This document shows positions 6,774 through 8,724 of a DNA stretch of 8,724 bases, one piece after another (within the stretch, counting starts at the first letter, position 1; every line of letters begins with the position of its first letter). A model generated the notes under the pieces. It was not told where the DNA came from, searched no databases, and saw nothing but the letters and a program-made list of their open reading frames with translations. The stretch lies in NCBI GenBank assembly GCA_947441205.1, contig CANETM010000062.1:1-8724 (forward strand). Direction: 5' to 3'. Origin of the DNA: Bacteroidota bacterium (GTDB lineage Bacteria > Bacteroidota > Bacteroidia > Chitinophagales > Chitinophagaceae). The position numbers and the translations under genes were made by a program.

Positions 6774-7772
6774 TTAAATAATCCCTTGAGCAGCCAAGTA
6801 CTCTGCAATTTGCACTGCATTGGTAGCAGCGCCTTTGCGTAAGTTGTCACTCACAATCCACATATTCAATGTTTTTGCTTGTGTTTCGTCACGACGCAAA
6901 CGACCTACAAAAACTTCGTCTTTTTCATGTGCCCACAATGGCATTGGATAAAACTGAGTAGCATTGTCTTGTTGAACCACTACACCAGGAGCAGCTGATA
7001 ATTCAGCTATCAATTCATTTAAATCAAATTCATTTTCAAACTCCACATTAACACTTTCACTATGTCCGCCCATTACTGGAATACGAACTGTTGTAGCTGT
7101 TACTTTAATGGAATCGTCTTGCATAATTTTACAAGTTTCTTTTACCATTTTCATTTCCTCTTTTGTGTAACCATTTTCCAAGAAAACATCAATTTGAGGT
7201 ATCGCATTTAAATCAATTTGGTATTTATAAGCCATTTCATCGGTACTCAATTTTTTTCCAGCACGCTCACCCATTAATTGATCAACAGCTTGCTTACCTG
7301 TACCAGTTACACTTTGGTACGTGCTCACGATAACACGCTTAATTTTATATTTTGCATGTAAGGGTTGTAAAGCAACAACCATTTGTATAGTGGAACAGTT
7401 TGGGTTAGCAATAATCATATCCTCGGCAGTCAACACATTTGCATTTACTTCCGGAACAACTAATTTTTTTGACGGATCCATTCTCCATGCTGATGAATTA
7501 TCAATAACACGAATACCGGCAGCTGCAAATTTTGGTGCCCATTCAGTTGAGGTTCCTCCGCCAGCTGAAAATATAGCTACTGCAGGTTTTGCTGCAATAC
7601 CATCTTCCATGCTAACTACTTTATATGACTTTCCTTTAAAAATTACTTCCTTACCTACTGATCGAGCAGAGGCAACTGGAATTAGCTCCGTTACTGGAAA
7701 ATTTCTTTCAGCTAGTACTTGTAACATTTTTGTGCCTACTAGCCCAGTGGCACCAACAACTGCAACTTTCAT
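6774..7772 (-). CDS. asd: Aspartate-semialdehyde dehydrogenase
   Basis: This 332-residue cytoplasmic enzyme catalyses NADPH-dependent reductive dephosphorylation of aspartyl-4-phosphate to aspartate-4-semialdehyde. That is the common step toward lysine, diaminopimelate (peptidoglycan), threonine, methionine and isoleucine. The N-terminus VAVVGATGLVGTKML is the Rossmann dinucleotide loop. The catalytic nucleophile is C126 in NPNCSTIQ, the catalytic histidine is H237 in MGGHSES, and R230 in VRIPV is the expected substrate-binding arginine; SSAWRM (93-98) supplies the phosphate-binding arginine. Length and motif order are standard, with no damage. ATG at 7770-7772 begins exactly at the Rossmann strand. 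It is preceded by a leader of about 160 nt with its own promoter, a small Lys-rich ORF and a terminator, so transcription is probably controlled by attenuation (see those entries). It converges with ligA. Confidence 0.97.
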   Translation of the reverse strand: MKVAVVGATGLVGTKMLQVLAERNFPVTELIPVASARSVGKEVIFKGKSYKVVSMEDGIAAKPAVAIFSAGGGTSTEWAPKFAAAGIRVIDNSSAWRMDPSKKLVVPEVNANVLTAEDMIIANPNCSTIQMVVALQPLHAKYKIKRVIVSTYQSVTGTGKQAVDQLMGERAGKKLSTDEMAYKYQIDLNAIPQIDVFLENGYTKEEMKMVKETCKIMQDDSIKVTATTVRIPVMGGHSESVNVEFENEFDLNELIAELSAAPGVVVQQDNATQFYPMPLWAHEKDEVFVGRLRRDETQAKTLNMWIVSDNLRKGAATNAVQIAEYLAAQGII

Positions 7773-7814
7773 TTGTTATATTTTAAACGTTTATATTTTT
7801 TTTCTTAGTCTTAG

Positions 7815-7848
7815 AAAAACAAAAAGCCTTCCTGGTTAAGGAAGGCTT
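7815..7848 (-). terminator. Intrinsic terminator in the asd leader
   Basis: On the minus strand AAGCCTTCCT (7848-7839), loop TAACC, and AGGAAGGCTT (7833-7824) form a perfect 10-bp stem. It runs into a T tract interrupted by a single G (7825-7815). This is a strong Rho-independent terminator. It lies after the PfkB gene and 42 nt before the asd start codon, so a polymerase coming from either upstream promoter must pass it to express asd. Its 5' arm is also complementary to 7887-7877, which makes it conditional. Confidence 0.88.
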
Positions 7849-7919
7849 CTGAGTATATTTATTCGCATACAAACAATCAGACCTTCCGCTTAGCGAGGTT
7901 TTTTAATTTGTTTTGTATG
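7840..7919 (-). promoter_or_regulatory. Transcription attenuator of asd: leader hairpin and competing antiterminator
   Basis: Two mutually exclusive folds precede the terminator. In the leader hairpin, CATACAAA and following bases (from 7919, within the small ORF) pair with ATTGTTTGTATG, with two bulged A residues, and ACCT/CGC pair with GCG/AGGT around the ORF stop codon. In the antiterminator, GGAAGGTCTGA (7887-7877) pairs with TCAGA and CCTTCC (7852-7848 and 7845-7840), 11 bp with a 2-nt bulge, destroying the terminator stem. A ribosome stalled on the Lys codons would break the leader hairpin and free the antiterminator. A ribosome at the stop codon (7892-7890) would cover 7887-7882 and let the terminator form. 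This matches trp-type attenuation. The pairings are read by eye; the regulatory outcome is inferred. Confidence 0.7.
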
Positions 7920-7934
7920 TTTATTTTTCATCAT
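7890..7934 (-). CDS. Putative Lys-rich leader peptide of asd (14 aa)
   Basis: The small ORF reads MMKNKHTKQIKKPR and ends in TAA. Five of 14 residues are Lys (all AAA), and Met, Met, Thr, Ile and Asn bring the aspartate-family total to ten. Asd makes the shared precursor of Lys, Met, Thr and Ile. The last codons and the stop lie inside the leader hairpin, and the stop is 2 nt before the antiterminator arm, as expected for ribosome-controlled attenuation. The peptide itself would have no other function. Weak points: AAA codons are cheap in A+T-rich DNA; there is no Shine-Dalgarno; and the predicted transcript start is only a few bases before the ATG, so translation would be nearly leaderless unless the RNA begins upstream. 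The second ATG (7931) is an equal start candidate. Confidence 0.6.
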   Translation of the reverse strand: MMKNKHTKQIKKPR

Positions 7935-7941
7935 TGTGGAA

Positions 7942-7973
7942 CAAAATTAATTGGATGTATTGATTTCACCAAA
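7942..7973 (-). promoter_or_regulatory. Bacteroidota-type promoter for asd
   Basis: On the minus strand TTTG (7973-7970) is followed after 20 bp by TAATTTTG (7949-7942). This is an exact match to the known Bacteroidota primary-sigma promoter, -33 TTTG and -7 TAnnTTTG, with normal spacing. The -33 element starts immediately after the stop codon of the PfkB gene. The transcript should start around 7936-7939, giving asd its own leader of about 165 nt. It is the best promoter match I saw in the intergenic regions. Confidence 0.75.
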
Positions 7974-8724
7974 TTAAACTAATTCAATATCAAAATTAAC
8001 TAAGGAAACAAACGATTGTACGCGTTCTCTAATATCATCATGATTAATTTCTGTTAAACGCTGCGTACCAAATTTCTCAACGCAGAAACTTGCCATCGCA
8101 CTTCCCAAAATAATAGCAGACTTCATGTTTTCAAATGAGAAATCTTTAGTTTTAGCTAAATGAGCAACAAAGCCACCAGCAAAGGTATCGCCAGCACCAG
8201 TTGGATCAAATACTTCTTCCAAAGGCAAAGCAGGAGCAAAGAATACTTGGTTATCATGAAACAATAATGCACCATGTTCACCTTTTTTAATGATTAAATA
8301 TTTAGGACCCATTGCCATAATTTTTTTAGCCGCTTTTACTAAACTATACTCACCACTTAATTGACGTGCTTCACTATCATTAACTAATAAAATATCAACT
8401 AAACTTATGGTATGCAATAAATCATCTAACATGATTTCCATCCAAAAATTCATCGTATCCATCACGATTAATTTTGGACGATTTTTCATTTGCTTAATTA
8501 CACTACTTTGTACACCTGGTACTAAATTACCTAACATTAAAATTTCACAATCTTGATAACTATCAGGAACAACAGGTTGGAAATTTTCCAATACATTTAA
8601 TTGCGTGTCTAAAGTGTCACGCGTATTCATATCTAAATGATACTTACCGCTCCAAAAAAATGTTTTTTCGTCTTTCTTAATTTGTACCCCTTCTAAATTT
8701 ACTCCTCTGTTTGTTAATGCATCC
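7974..8724 (-). CDS. PfkB (ribokinase) family sugar kinase, N-terminus cut by window edge
   Basis: The open frame runs from the window edge for 249 codons to TAA at 7974-7976; the first Met in view (8630) is internal, since the frame continues upstream with DALTNRGVNLEGVQI and a WSGKYHLDMNTRDTL segment. The PfkB signature 2, DPTGAGDTFAGGF, lies at 8207-8169, with the catalytic base Asp in GAGD. VNDSEARQL (from about 8381) is the family's NxxE region for Mg/phosphate, and KKGEHG precedes the ATP site. The missing part should hold the N-terminal sugar-binding lid and about 60 residues. The family phosphorylates sugars or nucleosides with ATP in the cytoplasm; the substrate cannot be told from this portion. 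Downstream is asd on the same strand, but a promoter and terminator separate the two, so the genes are probably only partly linked. Confidence 0.9.
   Translation of the reverse strand, partial: DALTNRGVNLEGVQIKKDEKTFFWSGKYHLDMNTRDTLDTQLNVLENFQPVVPDSYQDCEILMLGNLVPGVQSSVIKQMKNRPKLIVMDTMNFWMEIMLDDLLHTISLVDILLVNDSEARQLSGEYSLVKAAKKIMAMGPKYLIIKKGEHGALLFHDNQVFFAPALPLEEVFDPTGAGDTFAGGFVAHLAKTKDFSFENMKSAIILGSAMASFCVEKFGTQRLTEINHDDIRERVQSFVSLVNFDIELV

Noticed and set aside
7321..7839. Plus-strand ORF of 172 codons over asd and its leader
   Set aside because: It is the antisense shadow of asd, whose catalytic motifs are all intact, and it extends through the terminator hairpin.
7836..7868. A second small minus-strand ORF (MRINILRSLP) in the asd leader as the leader peptide
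   Set aside because: It lies within the antiterminator and terminator sequences, its residues do not suit the aspartate family, and its position would not give the trp-like geometry that the 7890-7934 ORF does.

Overview
The window reads as chromosomal DNA of a Bacteroidota bacterium. It is A+T-rich. It carries a gliding-motility lipoprotein gene of the GldH type and a Bacteroidota-type divergent ureohydrolase. It also has an exact Bacteroidota promoter (TTTG, 20 bp, TAATTTTG), and most genes lack clear Shine-Dalgarno sequences. No phage, IS transposase, CRISPR array, tRNA or rRNA was seen. I cannot place it below phylum level.

Layout. From 3616 down to 1, five minus-strand genes form a tight cluster: yicC (RNase-like), gldH (gliding lipoprotein), a sensor histidine kinase, an OmpR-type response regulator, and a ureohydrolase cut by the window edge. 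The first four overlap or sit within 4 nt of each other. The ureohydrolase follows after 62 nt. Upstream, 3674-4414 (minus) encodes a NUDIX-like transcriptional regulator whose catalytic NUDIX residues are lost. It is divergent from ligA (4499-6580, plus), the NAD+-dependent DNA ligase. ligA converges on asd (6774-7772, minus), aspartate-semialdehyde dehydrogenase. The gap between them is filled by a 181-bp quasi-palindrome with perfect 20-bp ends. Beyond asd lies a 5'-truncated PfkB-family sugar kinase (7974-8724, minus).

The most interesting part is the roughly 200-bp gap between the PfkB gene and asd. Directly after the kinase stop codon there is a consensus Bacteroidota promoter. It is followed by a 14-codon open reading frame, MMKNKHTKQIKKPR, in which ten residues are aspartate-family amino acids (five Lys, two Met, one Thr, one Ile, one Asn). 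Three competing RNA structures follow: a hairpin enclosing the end of the small ORF, an 11-bp antiterminator, and a strong intrinsic terminator just before asd. The geometry matches classical ribosome-mediated (trp-type) attenuation. Asd feeds Lys, Thr, Met and Ile synthesis, so the leader would let aminoacyl-tRNA supply, most likely lysyl-tRNA, set asd expression. This is read from sequence only and needs comparative and experimental support.
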